A stretch of 64,000 bases of DNA from Bog-950 sp964631835 (GCA_964631835.1 CAZWAD010000004.1:124001-188000), one strand, 5' to 3'. Counted from the first letter of the stretch, positions 36,801-44,513 are shown. Numbers and translations: made by a program. The notes: generated by a model not told the origin, from the letters alone.

Positions 36801-37234
36801 ACAGCAAAGAATTTGCCGAGATGGCGCAAATGCAATCACAAATACGCAGGGAACTCGAAAAAATTAACCAGCAGGATAATAAAGACGGGAAGAATTCTCT
36901 CGGCAATCTGGATGAGGCAATAAAGAATATGGAAGAAGCGGAGAAAAACCTGGTGAACAAACAACTCACCGCTGAAATGATGAGAAGGCAGCAGGAAATT
37001 CTGAACAAATTGCTGGAAGCCGAAAACGCCCAGCGGGAGCGTGAACAAAAGCAGGAGCGCGAATCAACCACCGGTAGGGATGCTGAACGGAAAATTCCCC
37101 CTTCATTAGAAGAGTACCTGAAAGCCAAACAAAGCGAGGTGGATTTCTACAAAACAGTGCCCCCGAGTTTAAAACCTTACTACAAAAGCCTTGCTGAAAA
37201 ATATTTCAGGAATATTACGATTGCCAATCCGTAA
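33872..37234 (+). CDS. Large DUF4175-type membrane protein with long coiled coil
   Basis: 1120 residues. Three membrane helices lie in the first ~175 residues (about 28-50, 56-80, 150-172). An Ig-like periplasmic part follows to ~495 (NFEILCDYPAYIGKPDEVL ... YYFEVWDNDGIHGSKS). Then comes ~550 residues of almost unbroken heptad-rich helix, very rich in Lys, Glu, Gln and Met. Around 930 a CMKCKKPGKG motif gives a Cys pair inside the helix. The end (PPSLEEYLKAKQSEVDFYKTVPPSLKPYYKSLAEKYF) is conserved in these Bacteroidota proteins. Function is unknown; homologues are called DUF4175. The stop codon abuts that of the EnvC-like gene tail to tail. Confidence 0.85.
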   Translation: MNQSPQYFALIKKLDKFIRKYYTNQLIRGGIFSAVYILAFFLVINVAEYYFYLAPLSRKILFFGFILSSLAFAINFFFIPLLHFYRLGKIISYEQAAQIIGTHFAEIKDKLLNILQLHTAAVSSESQLLLAAIDQKAFELKPIDFSFAVDLSKNKKYLKYLAPPVLLFLFIIIAAPNVIKEGTKRLYHNDTYYEKEAPFQFVIQNRELKALQFENFSLEVKIEGEALPDEVYLEEEKNVAKLKKKANNLFTYEFSNLQKSTSFRFAANGYRSKEYTLDVVAKPVITNFEILCDYPAYIGKPDEVLKNMGDLVIPCGTKLSWRFNTQNAETVSFSINDSSYNTKKSGESEFFFSKSFLQSAQYSVKVSNGNVKDADSVSYSLNVTPDLYPVIVVKERNDSATQKYFYYLGEVSDDYGLRKLTFNYQLERPDSTSSIVKSTDIPFTAGTSSRFTFYWQLSDFGIKPGDKITYYFEVWDNDGIHGSKSTKSEMMNFGMPSLNELNKELTKDNKELKDELKDAMKKAEEAKNELQQMKDKLQEKQNLNWEDKKNLTQSIEKQKELQQQLEEIKKKMDSNFEKQNEFKDVSPEIAQKQQRLQELFDQMMNKEMKEMIDKLQKILEEMQKRDALDKMDDMQASNEKIEKELDRMLELFKKLEFNQKLQETADKLEKLAEKQEELSKQAEKNPEAKDSKAQENLKQEQERLNRDLKEAKKDIAELKKLNEETKSEQDFKEVEQSLETAEKQTEDAQQNLDSKQNQSASKNQKKAANNMKNAAQKLSDMQMQMEMEQAAEDMQAIRQLLENIVQLSFDEEKLMGNVKNTNINNPKYVDLMKEQHRIRENSKMVEDSLYALARRQDQIKSFITKEITDVNKYLGKSISDMEDRNVVRAQGNQQFVMTGYNNLALMLSEALQQMQEQQSEQQQQSDGKPKMCMKCKKPGKGLPNLSKMQQQLKDKMQQMGEMLKREGQGQKASQGKYSKEFAEMAQMQSQIRRELEKINQQDNKDGKNSLGNLDEAIKNMEEAEKNLVNKQLTAEMMRRQQEILNKLLEAENAQREREQKQERESTTGRDAERKIPPSLEEYLKAKQSEVDFYKTVPPSLKPYYKSLAEKYFRNITIANP

Positions 37235-38524
37235 CTAAAACGCCAGCCAGGTTTCGGGGTTGAGCTTGTCTTTTCCTTTCCAGATTTCGAGATGAACTTT
37301 TGTGAGCTGCTCGTTTTTATCGGTATATAGTTTGCCGAGGTTCTGGCGCGTGGAAATAGTTTGATTAGCTGAAACCGTTACATTTTCGATGTTGGAATAA
37401 ATAGTGAAATACTCCCCGTGTTTTATCATCACGCAATTGTGATAAGTAGGAAGGTAAAAAATACTCACCACCTTTCCTCCGAAAACCGCCCGCGCTTCGG
37501 AACCGGCTTCGGTTTGAATGTCCACTCCGTTATTTTCCACCATTACGCCTTTCAGCACAGGGTGTTCGTGTTTGCCGAATGGCGAAACAATCTGCCCGCG
37601 AACCACCGGCCACGGAAGTTTGCCGCGGTTACTCGAAAAGTCTTTGGACAGAGCCTGTTCTTCAGGGGTAAGAGGAATAGTTTCTGTGCTGCCTTTTTTT
37701 ACGGTTACATCTTTGGTATTGCCTGTTCCTTTTCGCGCCTGCTCTTCAGCTTTTTTGCGTGCCAGGCGTATTTCTTCTTCAATAATGGCTTGTATGCGGT
37801 TGTTTAATTGCTGAACCGCTTTACTTTTTTCTTGCTGACTTTTCCGAAGCTTCTTTTCTTTTTCCTGCAGCCTGGCAACGGCAACATCTTTCTCTTTTTT
37901 TTCTGTTTCCAGTTCCTGTTTCTGTGCGGTTTGCTTAAGCAGTAAATTTTCTTTCTGTGATTTTGTTTCCTGCAAATCTTCTTTCTTTCCTTGTAATTCG
38001 CCAATAGATTTCTGAATGGCTTTTGCCTGGCTTCGCCTGTATTCGGCAATTTTCAGCAGGTAGCTGTACCTGCGTATGGCATCGTAAAACGAAGGCGCTG
38101 AAATAATAAACGCCAGTTGATTTTGAAGAGTAATATTTTCATAACTCCTGCGCAGCATTTTCGCGTAGTCCGATTTCATTTTTTCCACTTCGCTGGTTTT
38201 TGCGGCAATATCCTGCTGCGTTTTTTCGATGTCTTCATCCAACCCGCTGATTTGATTGCTGATGTTGTTAATGAGTTTTTCGCGCGATTTTATTTTGGAT
38301 TGAAGCGCCAATAACTCGCCCATGTTTTTTTGCTTGTTAGCACTGGTTTTTTTTATGGCAAGTGAAATAAGTTTTATTTCATCCTGCAGTTTTTTCATTT
38401 GCTGCTGAAGCTGTTCTTTCTTCTGTTTGGAACCGGTTTGAGCGGAAACCACAGTTGGCAACAGGCAATAGGCAACAGGCAATAGAAACCAAAACCAAAG
38501 GAACTTCCTTAACCGGGTATTCAT
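37235..38524 (-). CDS. EnvC-like murein hydrolase activator with degenerate LytM (M23) domain
   Basis: 429 residues. Signal peptide to VSAQ. Residues ~25-270 are a coiled coil (KKEQLQQQMKKLQDEIKLISL and on), as in EnvC. The C-terminal ~120 residues are an M23 fold: WPVVRGQIVSPFGKHEHPVLKGVMVENNGVDI, ARAVFGGKVVSIFY, NCVMIKHGEYFTIYSNI. Active LytM enzymes have His in the HxxxD and HxH positions. Here NNGVDI and YSNI replace them, so the domain is probably non-catalytic and acts by activating amidases, as EnvC does in septum splitting. Last gene of the leftward envelope operon. A 7-bp tandem repeat encodes part of its signal peptide. Confidence 0.85.
   Translation of the reverse strand: MNTRLRKFLWFWFLLPVAYCLLPTVVSAQTGSKQKKEQLQQQMKKLQDEIKLISLAIKKTSANKQKNMGELLALQSKIKSREKLINNISNQISGLDEDIEKTQQDIAAKTSEVEKMKSDYAKMLRRSYENITLQNQLAFIISAPSFYDAIRRYSYLLKIAEYRRSQAKAIQKSIGELQGKKEDLQETKSQKENLLLKQTAQKQELETEKKEKDVAVARLQEKEKKLRKSQQEKSKAVQQLNNRIQAIIEEEIRLARKKAEEQARKGTGNTKDVTVKKGSTETIPLTPEEQALSKDFSSNRGKLPWPVVRGQIVSPFGKHEHPVLKGVMVENNGVDIQTEAGSEARAVFGGKVVSIFYLPTYHNCVMIKHGEYFTIYSNIENVTVSANQTISTRQNLGKLYTDKNEQLTKVHLEIWKGKDKLNPETWLAF
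38457..38484. repeat. Heptanucleotide tandem repeat inside the EnvC-like signal peptide
   Basis: Four tandem 7-bp units of the form GGCAA(C/T)A, as two copies of GGCAACAGGCAATA. On the coding (minus) strand they encode the hydrophobic LLPVAYCLLP stretch. Gain or loss of one unit would shift the frame. Confidence 0.75.
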
Positions 38525-38533
38525 GTTACGGTT

Positions 38534-39259
38534 TTACTTTTTATCGAAAGGGAAAGAAAGTTCTTCATTAAAATTAATTCGCACGAAATCCATATTCAGT
38601 TTTACGGTATCGGTGTTGCGGGTTATCACCACGCTGCGCTTATAAGAAAACGGTTTTGCCTCCGAATAATTATAGGCGGTAAAGGTAATGAGCATATCCT
38701 GTTTCAGCAGTTTGTCTTTCAACAGAATTTTTTGAATAGTGTAGTTGGAGGTGTCCACCCATATTTTTTCGTATAGCTGGTCGCTTTCGGAATAAAGCAC
38801 CACCGAACTGTCTTCGCTTGTTACAGCCGAAGCTTTTTCACCGATGCTTATTTTTTCGCCCGTAATCAGTTGCTGAAGCATATTGAAACTGACCGGAAAC
38901 AGCAGCCAGCTTTGTATATAGTTAATACCGTGCACGGCATATTCACCGGTTAGCTTATTCATGAGGCGGAAGGTATCGGGCGTAACAAGGGTGCGGATTC
39001 CCTCAATGCCGATAACTCCGAGGCTGAGCCATAGGGTACTGTCTTTTTTCAGCCGAATGCTGCCGGTAAACTCCTGCGGGGTTTCGCCATCATTCCAGCT
39101 TAGTTTGGCGCGGGCGGAAAAAGTGGAATAGCTCACCTGCCGTTCCGAAATTTTAGCCATAACCGAATCGTAGCTGAGTGCGGGCGAATCTGCCGGCTGC
39201 TGCGCTGTTGCCGCCAGTGCCGAAAACAAAAAAACGAATAGGATACCTGCCGGTTTCAT
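38534..39259 (-). CDS. DUF4292 family exported protein
   Basis: 241 residues from ATG 39259 (MKPAGILFVFLFSALAATAQQ, a proper signal peptide); an upstream ATG at 39313 would put 18 charged residues first. DUF4292 signatures: FSARAKLSWNDGETPQEFTGSIRLKKDSTLWLSLGVIGIEGIRTLVTPDTFRLMNKLTGEY. The fold is related to the LolA/LolB-type lipoprotein carriers, and a role in envelope lipoprotein or lipid traffic has been suggested for such folds; that is inference here. Position between the TPR gene and the EnvC-like gene is a conserved arrangement in the phylum. Confidence 0.88.
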   Translation of the reverse strand: MKPAGILFVFLFSALAATAQQPADSPALSYDSVMAKISERQVSYSTFSARAKLSWNDGETPQEFTGSIRLKKDSTLWLSLGVIGIEGIRTLVTPDTFRLMNKLTGEYAVHGINYIQSWLLFPVSFNMLQQLITGEKISIGEKASAVTSEDSSVVLYSESDQLYEKIWVDTSNYTIQKILLKDKLLKQDMLITFTAYNYSEAKPFSYKRSVVITRNTDTVKLNMDFVRINFNEELSFPFDKK

Positions 39260-39340
39260 GTGCTTATATATGAAAAGAATATGCCGGAATTTAAACCGCG
39301 GGTGAATAAACAAGGAAAAGAGTTAGGCCTCAAACGGATT

Positions 39341-39675
39341 GCACTCTGTTCAATTTGAACTGCATGCAGTAGAAAACGTAGGGCATGCCCTGCAGCTTNN
39401 NNNNNNNNNNNNNNNNNNNNNNNNNNNNNNNNNNNNNNNNNNNNNNNNNNNNNNNNNNNNNNNNNNNNNNNNNNNNNNNNNNNNNNNNNNNNNNNNNNAA
39501 ACGTAGGGCATGCCCTGCAGCTTGCGGGGCACTCCGCTCAAAACGAAGGGCATGCCCTGCAACTTCTGGGGCATTCCGTCTGAAATGGTTGGCATGCGCT
39601 GGAACTTGTTTTGCATGCCCTCCGGTTTGGATTGCATGCAATCCAAAATTAAGGGCACCCCTTTTAAATTGAAAA
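39341..39675. repeat. 21-bp repeat array with GCATGC core, interrupted by a gap
   Basis: GCATGC or a one- to two-base variant (GCACTC, GCATTC, GCACCC) begins at 39341, 39362 and 39383 and, right of the gap, at 39508, 39529, 39550, 39571, 39592, 39613, 39634 and 39655. Every interval outside the gap is exactly 21 bp. Sequence between cores is divergent. It lies between the DUF4292 and TPR genes, both read leftward. Several frames are open through it on both strands, which is expected of units with a length divisible by 3 and is not by itself evidence of coding. Confidence 0.9.
39399..39498. other. Assembly gap (100 N) inside the 21-bp array
   Basis: Exactly 100 N of unknown real length. The block aaacgtagg-GCATGC-CCTGCAGCTT occurs on both sides (39374-39398 and 39499-39523), so the gap is a collapsed or unresolved stretch of the same repeat. 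The number of missing units is unknown. Confidence 0.97.
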
Positions 39676-39779
39676 GAGTTCAAAACACCCTGAAAAGTAG
39701 CGAAAATTGATAAAAACGAATGTTTTTGTGTAAAAATCATAAAAAGTCAAGATTGGGTTGAGTATGCAGCAAATCAGGC

Positions 39780-41549
39780 TTACTCTATATACCTGCCTTC
39801 GGAAATCTTGCGTTCAATAGTGCCCGAGTCGGTGCCTAGTTCTTTGGCTTTTTTCCAGTATTCGAGGGCTTCGTCTTTTTTGCCAAGCTGGTAAAGGATA
39901 TCGCCATAGTGTTCGAGGATGGTTCCGCTTTGGTCGCCACCCGCTTTCAGGGCCTTTTCCTGCCATTCCTTTGCTCCTGAAAAATCGTTGAGCTGAAAAA
40001 GAATCCAGGCGTATGTATCCAGAAACGAGCTGTTGGCAGGCTCTAATTTGTTCGAGTAGGCGCTCATTTGCTTGGCTTTTTCCAGATTTACTTTGCGAAG
40101 CGAAAGGTAGTAAGCGTAGTTGTTGAGCACGTAAGCGTTTTCGGGGTCCAGTTTCAGGGAGCGGTCATAAGCGCTGTCGCTTTCCTGCATTCTGTTCAGG
40201 CTGTGAAAAACATCACCGAGGTTGGCAAAAAATTGCGAGCGGAGTTTGTCGTTATCTGCACTCATCTTCTCTCCGTGCGAAAAGCTCTTCAGCGCTTTTT
40301 CGTAATCCTTTTTTTGCTGCTCGGCTCCTCCTTTAAACAAATAAATGACCGCCTGGTTGGGGAAAAGTTCCGCGGCTTCGGAAGCCGTTTTCTCCAGATT
40401 ATCCCAATCTCTTTTAGAGTTATAAATAACCAGCACCTGCTGCCACACCTGCAGTACGTCTTTGTTTAATTCGAGCGCTTTCAGGTAACTGCCAAGGGCT
40501 TTATCAGGTTGCTCGTCCAGAAAATACAAATCGCCCTGAATGGCAAAAGATTTTGCCTCGTCAGGGTGAACGCGCGTGAGTATCTCGGCAAGTTCAAAAG
40601 CATCCTGCTTTTTTTCTTTGAATTGCTCCCAAAACTGAACGTAGGGGAAAAGAATTTTGATTTTGGTATCAATACCGGTTTTAGGGTTCTCAAAAATCTT
40701 TTTGATGTTTTCGAGGCTTTGCAGGTCGTTGCCGTCTTTCATGCCAAGGTCAGCAAGGGCCAGAAGGGCATGCGGATTGTCAGGTTCTATTTCCAGAATT
40801 TTTTTGTAGGCTTCGGTAGCTTTTTCTTTCATTCGGTTGGCGCGGTAAAGCTCCGCTTCCATCAGCATGTAGTTAACATCATTGGGAAATTCGTTAACCA
40901 GTTTGTGAACTTCATCTACTGCATTGTTGAATTTGTTGAGGCGGAGATATAAGTTCTTCTTTTCCATAATCACCTGCTCATCAAGCCCGAAATTTTTTTC
41001 AAACTGGTCGTAAATTTTAATGGCATTTTCAAACTGCCCGCTTTTAGATAGCAGGAATCCGAGGTTGAAATAGTTATCGGGGTTGTTCGGAAATTTTTCA
41101 ATCAGTTTTTTAAAAGTTTCGGAGGCCTCTTTTGTTTTCCCCTCGTCCATATAAACATTGGCGAGCATAGTTAAATACCACTTGTTGGTATCATCCAGCT
41201 TTACGGCTTCGGCAGCCTCTTTCTCCGCTTCAGCAAGCTTGTTGAGGTTGGAATAAATCTGTGCTAATTGGAAGTGTGCGTTATGATTTTTTGAGTCAAT
41301 AGACAAAACTTCACGGTAGTTTTTAATGGCGTTGTCCCAGTCTTCAATCACTTTTGCTTTCTCGGCTTCGAGAAACAGGCGGTTCAGTTTTACCTGTTGT
41401 TCTTTATCGGGCGAAGAGGTGTGGGAATATTTTTCTTCTTCTCTTCCTTTCTTCTTTTTCTTTTTCCCGCCATCCTGAAGAATAAAAAAAGCGGCTTCGC
41501 AGGATATGGCAAAAGCCAAAAAGAGTATTATGGATGAAAAAAGTTTCAT
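39780..41549 (-). CDS. Exported tetratricopeptide-repeat protein
   Basis: 589 residues. Signal peptide (LFSSIILFLAFAISCEAAFF), then a Lys/Glu-rich linker (DGGKKKKKKGREEEKYSH) and about 13-14 TPR units, for example AIKNYREVLSIDSKNHNAHFQLAQIYSNLNKLAEAEKEAAEAVKLD, ASETFKKLIEKFPNNPDNYFNLGFLLSKSGQFENAIKIYD and AYDRSLKLDPENAYVLNNYAYYLSLRKVNLEKAKQMSAY. It is a periplasmic scaffold. It overlaps the nucleotidyltransferase gene by four bases (ATG in TGA), so they are coupled. Conserved neighbour of DUF4292 and EnvC-like genes in Bacteroidota, which suggests a shared envelope job. Confidence 0.9.
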   Translation of the reverse strand: MKLFSSIILFLAFAISCEAAFFILQDGGKKKKKKGREEEKYSHTSSPDKEQQVKLNRLFLEAEKAKVIEDWDNAIKNYREVLSIDSKNHNAHFQLAQIYSNLNKLAEAEKEAAEAVKLDDTNKWYLTMLANVYMDEGKTKEASETFKKLIEKFPNNPDNYFNLGFLLSKSGQFENAIKIYDQFEKNFGLDEQVIMEKKNLYLRLNKFNNAVDEVHKLVNEFPNDVNYMLMEAELYRANRMKEKATEAYKKILEIEPDNPHALLALADLGMKDGNDLQSLENIKKIFENPKTGIDTKIKILFPYVQFWEQFKEKKQDAFELAEILTRVHPDEAKSFAIQGDLYFLDEQPDKALGSYLKALELNKDVLQVWQQVLVIYNSKRDWDNLEKTASEAAELFPNQAVIYLFKGGAEQQKKDYEKALKSFSHGEKMSADNDKLRSQFFANLGDVFHSLNRMQESDSAYDRSLKLDPENAYVLNNYAYYLSLRKVNLEKAKQMSAYSNKLEPANSSFLDTYAWILFQLNDFSGAKEWQEKALKAGGDQSGTILEHYGDILYQLGKKDEALEYWKKAKELGTDSGTIERKISEGRYIE

Positions 41550-42553
41550 TCTGAAATTGAATTGTAATCGCCAATGCTTAAATCTTCCATTCGTCCTTCA
41601 AGTTTAACATGATTTCCGAGCATGGAGTTTTCAATTAACTTATTTTTTACAATCGAGTTAGATTGAATAATGCTGTTTTTAACCACCGAGTTTTCAATTT
41701 TCGTTCCCTTGCCGATGGAAACATAAGGTCCTATTACCGAATTTTTAATCACTGCTCCCTCTTCAATTAATGAGGGGTGAATAACAACCGAATTTTCTAC
41801 AAATGCTTTCTTGCTCACGAGTTCCTCCTTCTTCATAAACTCAAGAACCCGCTGGTTAGTATAAACGGTGGCGTCTTTATTACCACAATCGAGCCATTCC
41901 TGCACCTCGCCTTTGTAAAATTTAACGCCTTTCTTTTTCATATTCTCCATCGCATCTGTGAGCCAGTATTCTCCTTTCTGCTTAATGTCATTGTCAAGCA
42001 GGTATTGCATTTCTTTACGCAGGTAAGCTCCATCTTTGAAATAATAGATGCCTATGATAGCAAGGTCGGAAACAAAATCTTTGGGTTTTTCTACAAAACC
42101 GGTAATCACACCATCGGAATTTAATTTCACTACACCGAAAGCGGAAGGATTATCTACTCTCTGAACCCAGATAATGCCGTCTTTGGCGGTGTCAATCTGA
42201 TAGTCGGCACGAAAAAGCGTGTCGGCAAATGCAACAATTAAATTCCCCTCCAATAAATCACCGGCACATAAAATAGCGTGAGCCGTTCCGAGCGGAACAT
42301 CCTGAAATTTGATGTGTCCCTTGCTGCCAACGTTTTTGGCAATGGCAAGCAGCTGCTCCGGGATTGACTTTCCAAAATCTTCGCGAATGACAAAAACTAT
42401 ATCCTCAATCTTTTGGTCGGTGCTTTTTACCAAATCTTCCACCAGTCGTTGCACCATGGGTTTTCCCGCAACCGGTAACATAGGCTTTGGTATAGTAAGC
42501 GTATGCGGGCGCAATCGCGTTCCCCACCCTGCCATCGGAATTATTATTCGCAT
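41546..42553 (-). CDS. Sugar-phosphate nucleotidyltransferase with left-handed beta helix
   Basis: 335 residues from ATG 42553 (MRIIIPMAGWGTRLRPHTLTIPKPMLPVAGKPMV); a longer frame starts inside dut. The GxGTRLRP nucleotide-binding signature and the PKPMLPVAGKPM segment are typical of NDP-sugar pyrophosphorylases of the RmlA/GlmU-like group; ALPFADTL-type phrase LIVAFADTLF and WVQRVDNPSAFGVV follow. The C-terminal ~100 residues show hexapeptide repeats (VIHPSLIEEGAVIKNSVIGPYVSIGKGTKIENSVVKNSII), a left-handed beta helix. It activates a hexose-1-phosphate for polysaccharide or LPS synthesis, consistent with the flippase upstream. Confidence 0.9.
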   Translation of the reverse strand: MRIIIPMAGWGTRLRPHTLTIPKPMLPVAGKPMVQRLVEDLVKSTDQKIEDIVFVIREDFGKSIPEQLLAIAKNVGSKGHIKFQDVPLGTAHAILCAGDLLEGNLIVAFADTLFRADYQIDTAKDGIIWVQRVDNPSAFGVVKLNSDGVITGFVEKPKDFVSDLAIIGIYYFKDGAYLRKEMQYLLDNDIKQKGEYWLTDAMENMKKKGVKFYKGEVQEWLDCGNKDATVYTNQRVLEFMKKEELVSKKAFVENSVVIHPSLIEEGAVIKNSVIGPYVSIGKGTKIENSVVKNSIIQSNSIVKNKLIENSMLGNHVKLEGRMEDLSIGDYNSISE

Positions 42554-42563
42554 CCTCTTTGTT

Positions 42564-42995
42564 TTATTTTCCTGTTGAGCCAAAACCACCGGCACCCCGC
42601 TGAGTTTCGCTCAGCGTTTCCACCGGAATTAATTCTGCCTGTTCGTGCCGGGCAATTATCATTTGAGCAATACGCTCGCCATTTTTAATGGTAAAATCTT
42701 CGTTCGATAAATTGATCAGGGCAATCTTTATTTCTCCGCGGTAATCGCTGTCAATAGTTGCCGGAGAATTCGGCAGGCTTATTCCGTGTTTAAAAGCCAG
42801 TCCGCTTCGCGGGCGAAGCTGGGCTTCGTAACCTTCGGGCAGTTCGATGAACAATCCTGTAGGAATTAGCTTCCTTTCTAAAGGTTTAAGCACAATATCT
42901 TCGCTGATAAATGCCCGCACATCCATTCCTGCGGAGCCTTTTGTTTCATAGGCTGGCAAAGGGTTATTGCTTTTGTTGACGATTCTGATTTTCAT
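42564..42995 (-). CDS. dut: dUTP diphosphatase
   Basis: 143 residues. All five trimeric-dUTPase motifs are readable: AGMDVRA (1), RPRSGLAFKHG (2), ATIDSDYRGEIKIALIN (3, with catalytic Asp), GERIAQMII (4) and RGAGGFGSTG (5). It hydrolyses dUTP to dUMP and PPi, keeping uracil out of DNA and feeding thymidylate synthesis. The C-terminal motif 5 is intact. Ten bases separate it from the nucleotidyltransferase downstream; together they are part of the leftward operon. Confidence 0.97.
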   Translation of the reverse strand: MKIRIVNKSNNPLPAYETKGSAGMDVRAFISEDIVLKPLERKLIPTGLFIELPEGYEAQLRPRSGLAFKHGISLPNSPATIDSDYRGEIKIALINLSNEDFTIKNGERIAQMIIARHEQAELIPVETLSETQRGAGGFGSTGK

Positions 42996-43013
42996 TGGAC
43001 GCGAAGATAAAAT

Positions 43014-44513
43014 TTATGGAGAGGCGGTTTTTTTAAGTTGATTGTAAAGATTTCTTCCATCTTCTATCCAAACAAACAATAAAAACGCCAGCATCAGGAT
43101 ACTGCTAAAAACAAAAGGAGGAAGCTGTTTGATGAAGCCAATATGTTCGTTCATCATCATAAATGAAAAGTAAAACAATAGTGCAACAAAGAAGTATTTA
43201 AAGAAGTTTTTCAAATCATACTTTACAGGAAAATATTTTTGCCCCAGGAGATAAGATACCAAAGCCATTGAGCCATAACAAACAAGATGCGACCATGCCG
43301 AAGCCACATAGCCATACTTGGGAATAAAAACAATACTCAGAAAAATAGTAAGCACAGCAGCTGCAACCGACACTAAAGAGCCAATCAAAGTTTTATCGGT
43401 GAGTTTATACCAGATAGAAAGGTTGACGTAAACACCCAGAAACAAATTAGCCAGCAATAAAATCGGGACAATTTGTAACCCTTCGCGAAAATCTTTTCCG
43501 ATAAAATATTTGAAGAAGTCTATGTAAAGCGTTACCAGTAAAAAAATAGTGAAACAAATTATCACAAAATACTTCATCACTTCAGCATAAGTTTTTTTAG
43601 AGTCTTTTTCTTTGGCATGTGAAAAGAAAAACGGCTCGGCCGCATAGCGAAACGCCTGGATAAACAACGTCATCAGAATAGAAAGCTTGTAACATGCCCC
43701 ATAAATACCCAGTTGCTGCATATTAGTATGGTTATCGAAAGGCAACAGAAATTTCAGGATGGCGCGGTCCAGCATTTCATTGATATTACCTGCAAAGCCT
43801 ATGACGACCATTGGCAATGAGTAAGGAAGCATTTTTATTAAGAGTGCTTTGTCTATTCCTCCGGTAATGCCCTTGAACTGAGGAGCGAGAAGTAAAAGCT
43901 TTACTCCGCTTGCAATGAGATTTGAAATAAAAATATATCCCACCCCTATTTCCGGATTATACATTTTCCCGAAAAAGGAATCAGCCTCCGTTTCAAAGGC
44001 TTTTTTACAAACAGCTATAAAGAACAAGTTGAGTAAAACCGTAATTCCTATTTCGAGAAATTTAATCGTGGCAAAGCGCATCGCTTTATTTTCGGAACGT
44101 AACCGCGCGAACGGAACGGCCGCTATTGAATCAAAAGCAAGGATGAGGGCGAACCAGTAAAAATATTCATGATGATTTGGATATTTAAGTGTGGCGGCAA
44201 TCGGATTAATAAAAACTGCTATCAGCAGAATAAAAATCACATTCGCAACCAAAACAAAATTGAGCGCGGTGGAAAAAACCTTTCCCGGATTGACGGCATC
44301 CTGGCTGAACCGGAAAAAACCGGTCTCGAAACCAAATACAAGAAATGTTGCCAGAAAACCGGTATAAGCATAAAACTCACTCACCACTCCATACTCGGCT
44401 GTCAAAAAGGAGTATGTGTAAAGCGGAACAAGCAGGTAATTCAGAAACCTTCCGAGAATGCTGCTGAGTCCGTAAATGGCAGTTTGAGACGCGAGTCGTT
44501 TAAGCGGGTTCAC
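43014..44513 (-). CDS. Oligosaccharide/polysaccharide flippase family protein (MOP superfamily)
   Basis: 499 residues with about 14 hydrophobic helices. It starts at GTG (44511-44513, MNPLKRLASQTAIYGLSSILGRFLNYLLVPLYTYSF). Typical Wzx/PST phrases are the N-terminal AIYGLSSILGRFLNYLLVPLYT, then YGVVSEFYAYTGFLATFLVFGFETGFFRF and the C-terminal IFIPKYGYVASAWSHLVCYGSMALVSYLL. It would move a lipid-linked saccharide across the inner membrane. Lead gene of the leftward operon flippase-dut-nucleotidyltransferase-TPR-DUF4292-EnvC, a recurring gene order in Bacteroidota. Confidence 0.9.
   Translation of the reverse strand: MNPLKRLASQTAIYGLSSILGRFLNYLLVPLYTYSFLTAEYGVVSEFYAYTGFLATFLVFGFETGFFRFSQDAVNPGKVFSTALNFVLVANVIFILLIAVFINPIAATLKYPNHHEYFYWFALILAFDSIAAVPFARLRSENKAMRFATIKFLEIGITVLLNLFFIAVCKKAFETEADSFFGKMYNPEIGVGYIFISNLIASGVKLLLLAPQFKGITGGIDKALLIKMLPYSLPMVVIGFAGNINEMLDRAILKFLLPFDNHTNMQQLGIYGACYKLSILMTLFIQAFRYAAEPFFFSHAKEKDSKKTYAEVMKYFVIICFTIFLLVTLYIDFFKYFIGKDFREGLQIVPILLLANLFLGVYVNLSIWYKLTDKTLIGSLVSVAAAVLTIFLSIVFIPKYGYVASAWSHLVCYGSMALVSYLLGQKYFPVKYDLKNFFKYFFVALLFYFSFMMMNEHIGFIKQLPPFVFSSILMLAFLLFVWIEDGRNLYNQLKKTASP

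Noticed and set aside
39330..39740. Repetitive coding frames through the 21-bp array (heptapeptides such as MPQKLQG on the minus strand and GMPCSLR on the plus strand)
   Set aside because: Several frames on both strands are open, there is no clear start site and signal, and the gap breaks them. Units with a length divisible by 3 give this pattern without coding. Kept as a repeat, with the coding reading as the rival hypothesis.
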